From Treponema sp. (GTDB taxonomy: Bacteria > Spirochaetota > Spirochaetia > Treponematales > Breznakiellaceae), in NCBI GenBank assembly GCA_031256115.1, contig JAIRRF010000203.1, forward strand, positions 1 through 8,998: a stretch of 8,998 nucleotides of DNA, given 5' to 3'. Below, one piece after another: positions 1-6,534 of this stretch; positions within the stretch are counted from its first letter, which is position 1, and each line of letters starts with the position of its first letter. The position numbers and the translations under genes were made by a program. The notes under the pieces were generated by a model. It worked only from the letters and a program-made list of their open reading frames with translations. It did not search any database and was not told the origin of the DNA.

Positions 1-104
1 TTTGGCGGTTCGGGTTCAGTTACCTAGAACGTTATACGAAATTTGACATAGCATTGGTCGAAAAATTATGCAAAGCGGCTACGCCGCTAATTGACAAAAT
101 ATGA
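1..104 (+). CDS. C-terminal fragment of an unidentified protein (runs in from the left edge)
   Basis: The third forward frame is open from the window edge to a TGA at 102-104 and reads as 33 residues (starting WRFGFSYLERY, ending ATPLIDKI) with a normal amphipathic, protein-like composition. The stop lies 31 bp before the flavodoxin-remnant ATG on the same strand, the spacing expected of neighbouring genes in one transcript. The other two forward frames stop earlier. I do not recognise the family from this tail, so no function is given. A 6-bp stem with a 3-nt loop (74-88) falls inside this frame and has no following T run, so I do not read it as a terminator. The fragment is short enough that a chance open frame is possible. 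Confidence 0.4.
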   Translation, partial: WRFGFSYLERYTKFDIALVEKLCKAATPLIDKI

Positions 105-135
105 ATAAAGCATTACCGTAACAGAAGAAGATTTT

Positions 136-521
136 ATGAGCAAAGTATTGGTTATGTATCACTCGAAAAACGGCACGACTAAAAGATATGCCGAATGGAT
201 CGCGGAAGGGCTAAACGGCGATTTGCACGACATAAAAAACGTAAAATCCGATATGCTTTCCGCTTACGGCGTTGTACTGTTGGCAAGCCCTCTGCTTGGC
301 GGCCCGATAAAGGGTTTGACCATTACAAATTAAACCTCATGTATAGGTTTTTATTCTGGCTCGCAAAGAAAAAAATGGATAAAAAACCCGTTGAAGAATT
401 GAGCGTTGACGAAAAATTGCTGGCATTAACTTATGGAAAAACTTTAGACTTTACCGACAAGGACAGCATAAAGCCTGTTCTGGAATATTGCAGTTTAGTT
501 GAGGAAAATGAAGGAAACTAA
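136..521 (+). pseudogene. Flavodoxin-domain protein, internally deleted and frame-broken
   Basis: The first 60 codons from the ATG at 136 read as the start of a flavodoxin. There is a beta strand (KVLVMYHS), then the FMN phosphate-binding loop S-K-N-G-T-T (residues 10-15), a helix, and a second strand ending in the ASPLLGGPIKG segment typical of the P-x-x-x-G region. The frame then hits TAA at 331-333. The family resemblance resumes in the third frame at about 315 (FDHYKLNLMYRFLFW) and runs to a TAA at 519-521. That later part resembles the C-terminal half of HemG/BilS-like flavodoxins, where a K-L-N-x-x-x-R-F-L-x-W segment follows the core. The two parts total about 128 residues against roughly 170-180 for the family, so about 45-50 residues containing the second FMN loop are missing, and the frames do not match. 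A purine-rich AGAAGAAG lies upstream of the ATG as a ribosome binding site. FMN binding is unlikely to survive. The parent protein probably transferred electrons in the cytoplasm. Confidence 0.75.
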
Positions 522-522
522 T

Positions 523-672
523 ATGGAAAAATATTCTGAAGAAAAAATTTTTAAACATAAGGTTCATAAAAGAATGCTGGACAAAGGAAACGTTCTCATG
601 GAAGATGAGATCAACGATTGGATCGGGGAAAAATCTGTTGAGAATATACTCCATCAAGGGCTCGCGGCGTAG
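523..672 (+). CDS. Unrecognised 49-codon ORF downstream of the flavodoxin remnant
   Basis: This ORF starts with ATG one base after the flavodoxin-remnant stop and is preceded by AAGGAAACTA, which works as a ribosome binding site. It encodes 49 residues that are rich in lysine and glutamate, begin MEKYSEEKIF, and probably form helices. There is no signal peptide or membrane segment. The tight spacing suggests translational coupling to the broken gene before it. It stops at 670-672, eight bases before the end of the convergent lipoprotein gene. I recognise no family. It may be a real small protein, or the N-terminal stump of a longer gene cut by the same rearrangements that damaged its neighbours. 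The C-terminal LAA is probably coincidental. Confidence 0.35.
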   Translation: MEKYSEEKIFKHKVHKRMLDKGNVLMEDEINDWIGEKSVENILHQGLAA

Positions 673-679
673 GTTAGTT

Positions 680-1813
680 CTAATCGTCTCTGGCCTGTAG
701 ATTCTGCGGGAATCCGGGAAACTTTCCGGCGGCAGCATAGGTAGGAACCACCGTAATCTGGCCGTTAATAATTTTTTGGGCTGCTTCATTTACTTTTGAC
801 CTGATATTGCCGGACAAAGCGGGATTTGCAGCAGAAAAACCTACTCCATCGGCTTTTAGATCGAAGTTAATTACCTCACCCCGGAAACTGCCGTTTTTTA
901 CCGATTGAAGTCCGTAAAGAACAGCCATTTCCACCTTTTTAAGCATGGAGGTATATACTGCCGATTCGGCGGCATTGTAAAGTCCTTCTTCAAATTGATC
1001 TGAATCGACTCCAATGGCCCACACATTCCTGCCCTGAGCCCGGTATTCTTTGGCCTGGGCGATTGTGCCGTTTCCGGACATGCCGGCGGCGGAATAAATC
1101 ATGAATACCCCCTGATCGTACCAATTTTTTGCCTGGGCTTTGGCTAAACCGGGATCATTCCAGCTTCCCACATAATAATCATCAATCCGGGTATTTGGCA
1201 GGATTGACAGAATCCCCTGGATAAAACCCATTTCAAACTTTGTTATTGTAGAGCTAGCCATGCCGCCGATAAAACCAAACCGGGGATTGGGAATATTGTC
1301 TTCAATGGCTTTAAGAGCCGCGGCGGCTCCCACCAGGAAAGAGCCCTCATGTTCGGCAAAAGTTGTCTGGAGACCATTGGGAAGGTCCAGCCAATCCGCA
1401 TCTACAATCAGGTATTTTTGGTCCGGATTCTTTCCGGCCGCCTCTGCCAGGGCAGAGGCAAAGGTAAACCCCGTGACGATAATTAAATCGAATTTTTCGT
1501 CCGTGGCAAGTTGAATATTGGGGCTATATTGATCATGGGTTAATGCCGTAACCACATCATAATATTTGCCCCTTCCGGCAGTGTTGTCCCAAACATCGCC
1601 ATAATATTGAAGTATCCCCCGCCATGCGGCGGCGGCAAAGGATCGGTCGTCCACACCGCCGGCATCGGTCAGGAGCCGGCAGGTGATTTCGCCGTTTACA
1701 GGGGTTTTATCCGGTCCTCTACCGTTCTTTTTTTCACAATTGGCAATTACCTGGAACAGCCCGGCTGCGATTAACGAAAAAAGAACAAGCTTCTTTATAT
1801 ATATGTTTTTCAT
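680..1813 (-). CDS. BMP-family (TmpC/PnrA-like) nucleoside-binding lipoprotein
   Basis: A 377-residue substrate-binding lipoprotein. The N-terminus has two lysines, a hydrophobic stretch (about residues 9-24) and the relaxed spirochaete-type lipobox V-I-A-N-C with Cys26 as the likely lipidation site. The BMP-family signature T-D-A-G-G-V-D-D-R-S-F lies at 49-59, followed by the family segments F-A-E-H-E-G-S-F-L-V-G (152-162) and G-V-D-S-D-Q (268-273), so the domain is complete. The family includes Treponema pallidum TmpC/PnrA, which binds purine nucleosides. A nucleoside ligand is inferred here, not shown. The protein should sit on the outer face of the inner membrane and deliver substrate to a CUT2-like permease. 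No cognate permease or ATPase lies beside it, so those would be elsewhere in the genome. The upstream neighbour is the truncated vapC 27 bp away on the same strand. GGTGAT just before the ATG is a modest ribosome binding site. I found no convincing promoter of its own, so read-through from the toxin-antitoxin promoter is possible. Confidence 0.9.
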   Translation of the reverse strand: MKNIYIKKLVLFSLIAAGLFQVIANCEKKNGRGPDKTPVNGEITCRLLTDAGGVDDRSFAAAAWRGILQYYGDVWDNTAGRGKYYDVVTALTHDQYSPNIQLATDEKFDLIIVTGFTFASALAEAAGKNPDQKYLIVDADWLDLPNGLQTTFAEHEGSFLVGAAAALKAIEDNIPNPRFGFIGGMASSTITKFEMGFIQGILSILPNTRIDDYYVGSWNDPGLAKAQAKNWYDQGVFMIYSAAGMSGNGTIAQAKEYRAQGRNVWAIGVDSDQFEEGLYNAAESAVYTSMLKKVEMAVLYGLQSVKNGSFRGEVINFDLKADGVGFSAANPALSGNIRSKVNEAAQKIINGQITVVPTYAAAGKFPGFPQNLQARDD

Positions 1814-1840
1814 CTATCACCAAATATAAGAGATTTCGTA

Positions 1841-2110
1841 TTATGGAAGCGCTTTTAACGACTTAAAGTATTCTTCTTTTATGGGGAGCATTTCAAAGCC
1901 ATTTTTTTCGATAATCCTGAAAAAATTCTCAATACCGTCCTCAAAATTTAGTTTTCCAAGGCTGATTTTAATTGCCAATTCCCAGGCAGATACAATGCTA
2001 ATGTAATTTTTATTTGCCGGTTCAATAATGGCTCCAAGTGCCGTTCTGGAAAGTTTTTCGGGGTCGCCCAAAAACCATAAAACTGTATGCGTATCCAAAA
2101 GGCATTTCAT
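1841..2110 (-). pseudogene. VapC-family PIN-domain toxin, C-terminally truncated
   Basis: The 89 residues match the first two thirds of VapC-type PIN toxins. They include the first metal-binding aspartate in L-L-D-T-H (Asp6), the L-W-F-L-G-D segment, and the conserved glutamate in S-A-W-E-L-A-I-K (Glu44). The sequence breaks off at L-K-A-L-P, exactly where the family normally continues into H-H-R-D-P-F-D-R-x-L-I-A-Q-A. The remaining acidic residues of the RNase active site are therefore absent, and the family's usual length is about 125-130 residues. The 27 bp between the stop and the lipoprotein gene do not encode the missing part in any frame. A deletion or rearrangement that joined the two genes is the simplest reading. 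The start overlaps the antitoxin stop by ATGA, a typical toxin-antitoxin coupling. Ribonuclease activity is probably lost. A residual role in binding the antitoxin cannot be excluded. Confidence 0.8.
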
Positions 2111-2367
2111 TCCATATGCTCATTAAAATCCTCAAGCGGTGCATCAAAATCATCTGCCATCCATATCCTGCCTTTCATGCAGCCTGGTTTTGGTATTTTT
2201 CTTTCAGGTTCGGCCGTAATAGTAAACGGAATACTGCGCTGCCAAATCGCTTGCCGCAAAAAAATATTTATGGCAGTGGTCATATCCAGACCCATGGACA
2301 GGAAAACATCCTGTGCTTCTTTTTTTATGGTATTGTCTACACGAATATTGATATTGGTAAAAGACAT
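2107..2367 (-). CDS. Type II antitoxin: RelB/DinJ-like N-terminus with VapB/Phd-like C-terminal tail
   Basis: An 86-residue intact antitoxin. Residues 3-10 (F-T-N-I-N-I-R-V) form the DNA-contacting strand, and G-L-D-M-T-T-A-I-N-I-F-L-R-Q-A (26-40) is the hallmark of the RelB/DinJ ribbon-helix-helix family. The tail at 62-86 (G-C-M-K-G-R-I-W-M-A-D-D-F-D-A-P-L-E-D-F) instead resembles the toxin-masking tails of antitoxins paired with PIN toxins, where G-K-I-x-x-x-D-D-F-D-x-P-L-x-D-F is common. The partner is indeed a PIN protein, so the tail matches the operon and the DNA-binding part appears borrowed. AGAGG lies about 9 bp before the ATG as ribosome binding site. The protein should repress its own promoter, which holds a perfect 14-bp palindrome. 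With the toxin truncated, it may now act as a free-standing repressor or be drifting. Confidence 0.85.
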   Translation of the reverse strand: MSFTNINIRVDNTIKKEAQDVFLSMGLDMTTAINIFLRQAIWQRSIPFTITAEPERKIPKPGCMKGRIWMADDFDAPLEDFNEHME

Positions 2368-2388
2368 ATGAAATCCTCTATGTATGAA

Positions 2389-2417
2389 AATCTATCATAA
2401 TATGCGCATATTGTCAA
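2389..2417 (-). promoter_or_regulatory. Promoter of the toxin-antitoxin operon
   Basis: Reading leftward, a perfect -35 hexamer TTGACA (2417-2412) is followed by a 17-bp spacer and a -10-like TAGATT (2394-2389, four of six consensus bases). The antitoxin ATG is 21 bp further on. Spacing and orientation fit a housekeeping sigma-factor promoter. This is a consensus match only. Confidence 0.55.
2399..2412. promoter_or_regulatory. Candidate antitoxin operator (14-bp perfect palindrome)
   Basis: AATATGCGCATATT is perfectly self-complementary. It lies in the spacer between the -35 and -10 of the toxin-antitoxin promoter, sharing its last base with the edge of the -35. Ribbon-helix-helix antitoxins bind short palindromes and repress their own operons, so this is the natural operator. 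Binding is inferred from position and symmetry. Confidence 0.5.
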
Positions 2418-2464
2418 CATAAAAGCATAACTATGAATACGGAAAAAACCTCTAAAAAAAACCC

Positions 2465-2499
2465 TTGACATATACCAAAAAGAGGGGGTAGTATTACCC
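2465..2499 (+). promoter_or_regulatory. Promoter and candidate operator of the sugar transporter operon
   Basis: A perfect -35 TTGACA (2465-2470) is followed after 18 bp by the -10-like TAGTAT (2489-2494). A-rich runs just upstream (about 2440-2461) could serve as an UP element. An inverted repeat with arms GGGTA (2486-2490) and TACCC (2495-2499) around a 4-base centre covers the -10, where a bound regulator would block RNA polymerase. Which regulator binds is unknown and none is encoded nearby. A strong GGAGGA ribosome binding site (2518-2523) follows before the ATG at 2529. Confidence 0.55.
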
Positions 2500-2528
2500 T
2501 AAAATTACTATTCTTTTGGAGGAAAAGT

Positions 2529-3650
2529 ATGAAGAAACTATTTCTCGTATTACTGATTCTTGCGGTTGCAGGTCTCAGTTTCGCACAAGACCTTATTGGT
2601 ATTGCCATGCCTGAAACCCATGTTCTTCGCTGGCAAAAAGACGGCGAATCGCTTAGGCAGGAAGCGGTAAAGCGGGGTTATAGGGCGCAGGTCCAGTTCG
2701 GTAATGCTGATCAGAACCAACAGAACCAGCAGGTCTCTGCCTTCCTGACCGGCGGAGCTAAGCTTTTGGTAATTGGAAGCATTAATAATGGTGTTGGTTC
2801 TGTGGTTAGGGAAGCGGCCACCGCAAGGGTACCCGTAATCGCCTATGACCGGATTATTCAGATGTCCACAGACTATGACTATTACGTTACCTTTAACAAT
2901 TATAAGGTAGGAACACTCCAGGGTCAGAGTATTGTAGACGGTCTTAACCTCAATGCTGCCTCCTCTGCTAATCCTAAGTACATCACTCTTTTTGCCGGTT
3001 CTCCCACCGATGCGAATGCCAACTTCTTCTTTGACGGCGCCATGGATGTCCTAAGGCCCCATATCACCAGAGGTGCATTAAGGGTAGTTGGTCCCAATCC
3101 TGCCAATTCTGCGGATAGAAACAATTTCCTGCGGATTACTACTGAAAACTGGTTCCCCAACATTGCCAAAGCCAGAATGGAAAACCTTCTTAATAACGAT
3201 GCCGGCGGGACTATGGTTTTGGATGCGGTTTTAGCCCCCAATGACACCCTGGCTCGGGCAATCTTCCAAGCCCTTAAAGCCGATAGAAGATACAAAAACA
3301 AGGTGGTAATAATCAGCGGACAGGACGCCGAATTTGAATCCATGATGGCTATTAAAAGAGGTGAACAGTACAGCACGGTCTTTAAAGACACCGCCAAACT
3401 CGCCGAAGCGGCAATGGTCCTGGCCGATCAAATTCTAAAGAGGCAAACGATTAGCATTCCCGGCGCAGTTCTTGCAGGTACTGCCGGTACTCCAAGAGAT
3501 ATCGGCCAGGTTAACCTTGCAAATCCGGCGGCCGGTAAATTTGTACAAGCCTATTTATTGGATCCCGTCTTAATAACAAAAAATAATCTGGCGGTTCCTG
3601 TAAATGCCGGTTTCTATACCAAAGCTCAGGGTACCCAAATCACCAAGTAG
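2529..3650 (+). CDS. chvE: ChvE-type multiple monosaccharide-binding protein of a CUT2 ABC importer
   Basis: A 373-residue exported sugar-binding protein. It begins with a signal peptide, a lysine pair then a hydrophobic core, with likely cleavage after L-S-F-A (residue 19). There is no cysteine there, so it is probably a soluble periplasmic protein rather than a lipoprotein. The mature part carries ChvE/MmsB-type segments in order: I-G-I-A-M-P followed by R-W-x-x-D-G (23-39), A-Y-D-R-I-I (105-110), F-N-N-Y-K-V-G (122-128), F-A-G-S-P-T-D-A-N-A-N-F-F-F-D-G-A-M (155-172), P-N-D-T-L-A (237-242), G-Q-D-A-E-F-E (264-270) and T-V-F-K-D-T (283-288). These line the sugar cleft in the family, which binds aldoses such as xylose, glucose, galactose and arabinose. 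The exact sugar cannot be read from the sequence. It is the first gene of the operon, with its own strong ribosome binding site and a hairpin terminator directly after it. An annotation as xylF would describe the same superfamily. Confidence 0.9.
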   Translation: MKKLFLVLLILAVAGLSFAQDLIGIAMPETHVLRWQKDGESLRQEAVKRGYRAQVQFGNADQNQQNQQVSAFLTGGAKLLVIGSINNGVGSVVREAATARVPVIAYDRIIQMSTDYDYYVTFNNYKVGTLQGQSIVDGLNLNAASSANPKYITLFAGSPTDANANFFFDGAMDVLRPHITRGALRVVGPNPANSADRNNFLRITTENWFPNIAKARMENLLNNDAGGTMVLDAVLAPNDTLARAIFQALKADRRYKNKVVIISGQDAEFESMMAIKRGEQYSTVFKDTAKLAEAAMVLADQILKRQTISIPGAVLAGTAGTPRDIGQVNLANPAAGKFVQAYLLDPVLITKNNLAVPVNAGFYTKAQGTQITK

Positions 3651-3666
3651 TGTGGTATAAATTAAT

Positions 3667-3693
3667 AAAGGAGGGGGTCTCCCCTCCTTTTTT
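3667..3693 (+). terminator. Intra-operon hairpin terminator/attenuator after chvE
   Basis: A perfect 10-bp stem (3667-3676 with 3681-3690) with a GTCT tetraloop is followed by more T residues, giving six T in a row (3688-3693). It starts 16 bases after the chvE stop and about 60 before mmsA. Most transcripts probably end here, so the binding protein would be made in excess over the ATPase and permease, as is common for ABC importers. It may also protect the 3' end of the chvE message. Confidence 0.85.
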
Positions 3694-3755
3694 GATTCAA
3701 GGAAGTTATTACAAGCAAACTTGTGGTTTGCGAGCTGCCAGGGGGCGGCTTGTGC

Positions 3756-5279
3756 ATGAATGAATATATTCTTGAAATCGAAAACCTAACAAAACAGTTT
3801 CCCGGTGTCAGGGCTCTGGAAAATGTCAGTTTAAAAGTAAAAAAAGGCGAAATTCATTCCCTCTGCGGAGAAAATGGAGCGGGAAAGTCGACCCTTACGA
3901 GTGTAATCAGCGGGGTATATCCCAAGGGTGAATACACAGGTAAAGTTTTTTATAAGGGAAAAGAAACCAATTACCATAGCGTTAAGGATAGTGAAAAAGA
4001 AGGACTTGCCATTATCCATCAGGAACTGGCTTTAAGTCCCTATTTATCAATTTACGAAAATATCTTTCTGGGGCATATGCAGACCAAGTTCGGCATTATC
4101 AACTGGAATAAATATATTGCGGAATCAAGCAAATACCTGAAGACAGTAGGGCTTAATGAGCCCCCCGGAACAATTGTAAGCAAACTTGGGGTTGGTAAGC
4201 AGCAGCTTGTGGAAATTGCCCGGGCCCTTTCTAAAAAGGCGGAACTGCTTATTCTTGACGAACCTACCTCTTCGCTTAACGATGATGAAAGCGAAAAGCT
4301 CCTTCAGCTTATGCTGGAATTTAAAAAACAGGGAATTACCCTGGTTATGATTTCCCATAAACTAAACGAGGTTCTGAAAGTCGCCGATACGGTTACCGTT
4401 TTACGGGACGGAAAGTCTATCCGTACCTTTGATGTAAAAGGCGACAAGTTAACCGAGGAAGTGATTATCAAAAACATGGTGGGCCGGGATCTGACCCACC
4501 GTTTTCCGGAGCGAAAGTCATCTCCGGGAGAAACAGTGTTGGAAGTAAAAAACTGGTCGGTTTATCACCCTGAATATCATAATATCAAGGTTGTGGATAA
4601 TGTTTCCTTTTATTTGCGGAAAGGGGAAATTTTAGCCTTCTGCGGCCCCATGGGCGCCGGGCGCACCGAGCTGATGATGAGTATCTATGGGAATTCTTAC
4701 GGTTACCGAAGTGAAGGGGAGCTGCATATTAACGGAAAACCTATTATGTTAAGCAGCGCCAAGTCCGCGATTGATTCTGGGCTGGGTTATATTTCCGAAG
4801 ACCGCAAATCTCTGGGCCTTATTCTGATTCAGGATGTAAAAACCAATATCTCCCACAGCAGTTTAAATAAGGTCTCACGGTTTGGTATAATGGACAACCA
4901 TGCTGAAATAAAGACAGCGGAGCGTTACCGGAAAGATCTTAATATACGGACGCCGTCGATTAACCAGATTGTCAGAAACCTTTCCGGCGGTAACCAGCAG
5001 AAAGTGGTGGTAAGCAAAACCCTGTCGGCGAATCCGGAAATTTTTATTGTAGATGAACCTACCAGGGGCATTGATGTGGGAGCAAAAACAGAAATCTACG
5101 GAATTATGAACGATATAATTGCCGCCGGAAAAAGCGTTATCATGGTTAGCTCCGAATTGCCCGAGGTAATAGGTATGGCGGATCGTATTTATGTAATGAA
5201 CGAAGGAAAAATAAAAGGGGAGCTGTCAAAGAAAGAAGCAACCCCGGAAAAGATTATGCACATGGCCCTGGTTGGGTGA
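3756..5279 (+). CDS. mmsA: Sugar ABC importer ATP-binding protein (tandem nucleotide-binding domains)
   Basis: A 507-residue CUT2-class ATPase with two fused nucleotide-binding domains. Domain 1 has the Walker A motif G-E-N-G-A-G-K-S-T (38-46), a degenerate signature (L-G-V-G-K-Q-Q, 144-150), Walker B I-L-D-E-P-T-S-S-L (Asp168, Glu169) and the switch histidine (His201). Domain 2 has a degenerate Walker A with Arg303 replacing lysine (G-A-G-R-T-E-L), the full signature L-S-G-G-N-Q-Q-K (409-416) and Walker B V-D-E-P-T-R-G-I-D (Asp433, Glu434). This asymmetry is typical of the family. It energises sugar import from the inner face of the membrane. The ATG at 3756 was chosen over the GTG at 3723 because the family similarity starts there and AGGGGG (3740-3745) lies ten bases before it. 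The spacing is a little long, so the start is less certain than the rest. The ATPase is the second gene of the operon and ends 28 bp before the permease ATG. Confidence 0.92.
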   Translation: MNEYILEIENLTKQFPGVRALENVSLKVKKGEIHSLCGENGAGKSTLTSVISGVYPKGEYTGKVFYKGKETNYHSVKDSEKEGLAIIHQELALSPYLSIYENIFLGHMQTKFGIINWNKYIAESSKYLKTVGLNEPPGTIVSKLGVGKQQLVEIARALSKKAELLILDEPTSSLNDDESEKLLQLMLEFKKQGITLVMISHKLNEVLKVADTVTVLRDGKSIRTFDVKGDKLTEEVIIKNMVGRDLTHRFPERKSSPGETVLEVKNWSVYHPEYHNIKVVDNVSFYLRKGEILAFCGPMGAGRTELMMSIYGNSYGYRSEGELHINGKPIMLSSAKSAIDSGLGYISEDRKSLGLILIQDVKTNISHSSLNKVSRFGIMDNHAEIKTAERYRKDLNIRTPSINQIVRNLSGGNQQKVVVSKTLSANPEIFIVDEPTRGIDVGAKTEIYGIMNDIIAAGKSVIMVSSELPEVIGMADRIYVMNEGKIKGELSKKEATPEKIMHMALVG

Positions 5280-5307
5280 ACAGCTTACGCAAATTAAAGA
5301 GGAAATT

Positions 5308-6513
5308 ATGAGTAATAAAGTTATCCATTCAACAAATGCCAAAACCCTGATTAAAAACAATTTACGCAATTATTCCATGTTTATTATGCTGGGGTTGATT
5401 ATGGTAATTTTTGGACCCCTGGTTAATTGGACAAACTTTACCGGCCGGAATTTTACCAATATTTTTTTCCAGTTTAGTTATGTACTCATCCTGGCTACCG
5501 GAATGGTCCAGTGTATTATCATCGGAGGGATTGATCTTTCGGTCGGCTCGGTGTGCGCTTTTGTCGGAGCTTTAAGCGCATACATTTATAATACCGGTGT
5601 GGGAATGACTGTTACCCTGATTGCATCCCTTATTATGGGCTTTGCCGTGGGCGCTTTCCAGGGCTGGTTTATAGCCTACCCCAAGATCCCGGCCTTTATA
5701 GTTACTCTGTCGGGAATGATGCTCTTCCGGGGGCTTACCTACATTGTAACCAATGTTACCCCCATTAGCTTTTTTGACGATATCTATTCCTACCTTGCTA
5801 CCGGAACAATAGATGAAGACATATTGGAATTAATGGATCCAAACTTTTTTGGGCATTATCCATCGGCATTTATTTTGGCATTTATTGTGCTTGCTGTCTT
5901 TTTGATCCAGGAATTCAGAAACCGCAGAGCAAAAATAACAAATGGCTTTGAAGTTGCCCCGTCAGCAATTTTTTCTGTTAAATTAATAATTGTCAGCATA
6001 CTGGTGCTTGTTATTGCGGAGCGTTTTGCTGTTTACCGGGGGCTTCCCATCGTTGTAATTGTACTGTTGGTAACCGTTGGGGCTTTCCATTTTATTTTAA
6101 AAAACACTGTTTTGGGCAGATATATCTATGCGGTAGGCGGCAATGCCCGGTCGGCAAAATTATCCGGTATTAATTCGGAATTTGTAATATTTATGGTCTA
6201 CTGTTTTATGGGTACCCTGGCGGGTCTGGCTGCGGTAATTTCTACCGGTTACATGAACAGCGCCCTTCCCCAGGCGGGAAATATGTTTGAATTGGACGCC
6301 ATAGCGGCCTGTTACATAGGCGGTGTCTCCGCTTCCGGCGGTATAGGTTCGGTTGTAGGAGTTGTTATCGGAGGCCTGGTGATGGGCGCCATTAATAACG
6401 GAATGTTATTAATGAATATGGGCACCCATTATCAGTATGTGGTTAAGGCTGTTATCCTGCTTATGGCAGTTTTCTATGACGTGTATACCCGCCGTAAAGC
6501 CGGTTTGGGTTAA
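5308..6513 (+). CDS. mmsB: Sugar ABC importer permease
   Basis: A 401-residue inner-membrane permease of the CUT2 (BPD_transp_2) class. Roughly ten hydrophobic segments are visible, starting near residue 24. The conserved G-G-I-D-L-S-V-G-S loop is at 73-81, with I-P-A-F-I-V-T-L-S-G-M-M-L-F-R-G at 127-142, the cytoplasmic coupling region G-N-A-R-S-A-K-L-S-G-I at 278-288, F-E-L-D-A-I-A-A at 327-334 and a glycine-rich segment after it. The basic loop around 202-210 and the long central insertion match MmsB/GguB-type permeases, which are larger than RbsC. The ATG at 5308 is preferred over the upstream in-frame ATG at 5272 because AAAGAGGAA precedes it at good spacing, and the earlier one would overlap mmsA. 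It forms the channel for the sugar delivered by the ChvE-type protein. Confidence 0.92.
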   Translation: MSNKVIHSTNAKTLIKNNLRNYSMFIMLGLIMVIFGPLVNWTNFTGRNFTNIFFQFSYVLILATGMVQCIIIGGIDLSVGSVCAFVGALSAYIYNTGVGMTVTLIASLIMGFAVGAFQGWFIAYPKIPAFIVTLSGMMLFRGLTYIVTNVTPISFFDDIYSYLATGTIDEDILELMDPNFFGHYPSAFILAFIVLAVFLIQEFRNRRAKITNGFEVAPSAIFSVKLIIVSILVLVIAERFAVYRGLPIVVIVLLVTVGAFHFILKNTVLGRYIYAVGGNARSAKLSGINSEFVIFMVYCFMGTLAGLAAVISTGYMNSALPQAGNMFELDAIAACYIGGVSASGGIGSVVGVVIGGLVMGAINNGMLLMNMGTHYQYVVKAVILLMAVFYDVYTRRKAGLG

Positions 6514-6534
6514 AAGTATGTAACTGGAGGTTTT

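Noticed and set aside
74..88. Hairpin AGCGGC-TAC-GCCGCT as a terminator
   Set aside because: The stem is only 6 bp, there is no T run after it, and it lies inside the partial upstream reading frame.
2038..2400. Plus-strand open frames over the toxin-antitoxin genes
   Set aside because: They are shadows of the minus-strand antitoxin and PIN genes, which have family motifs, a ribosome binding site and the ATGA overlap.
2924..3397. 157-codon minus-strand frame inside chvE
   Set aside because: It is antisense to conserved ChvE motifs, has no features of its own, and is explained by codon bias of the real gene.
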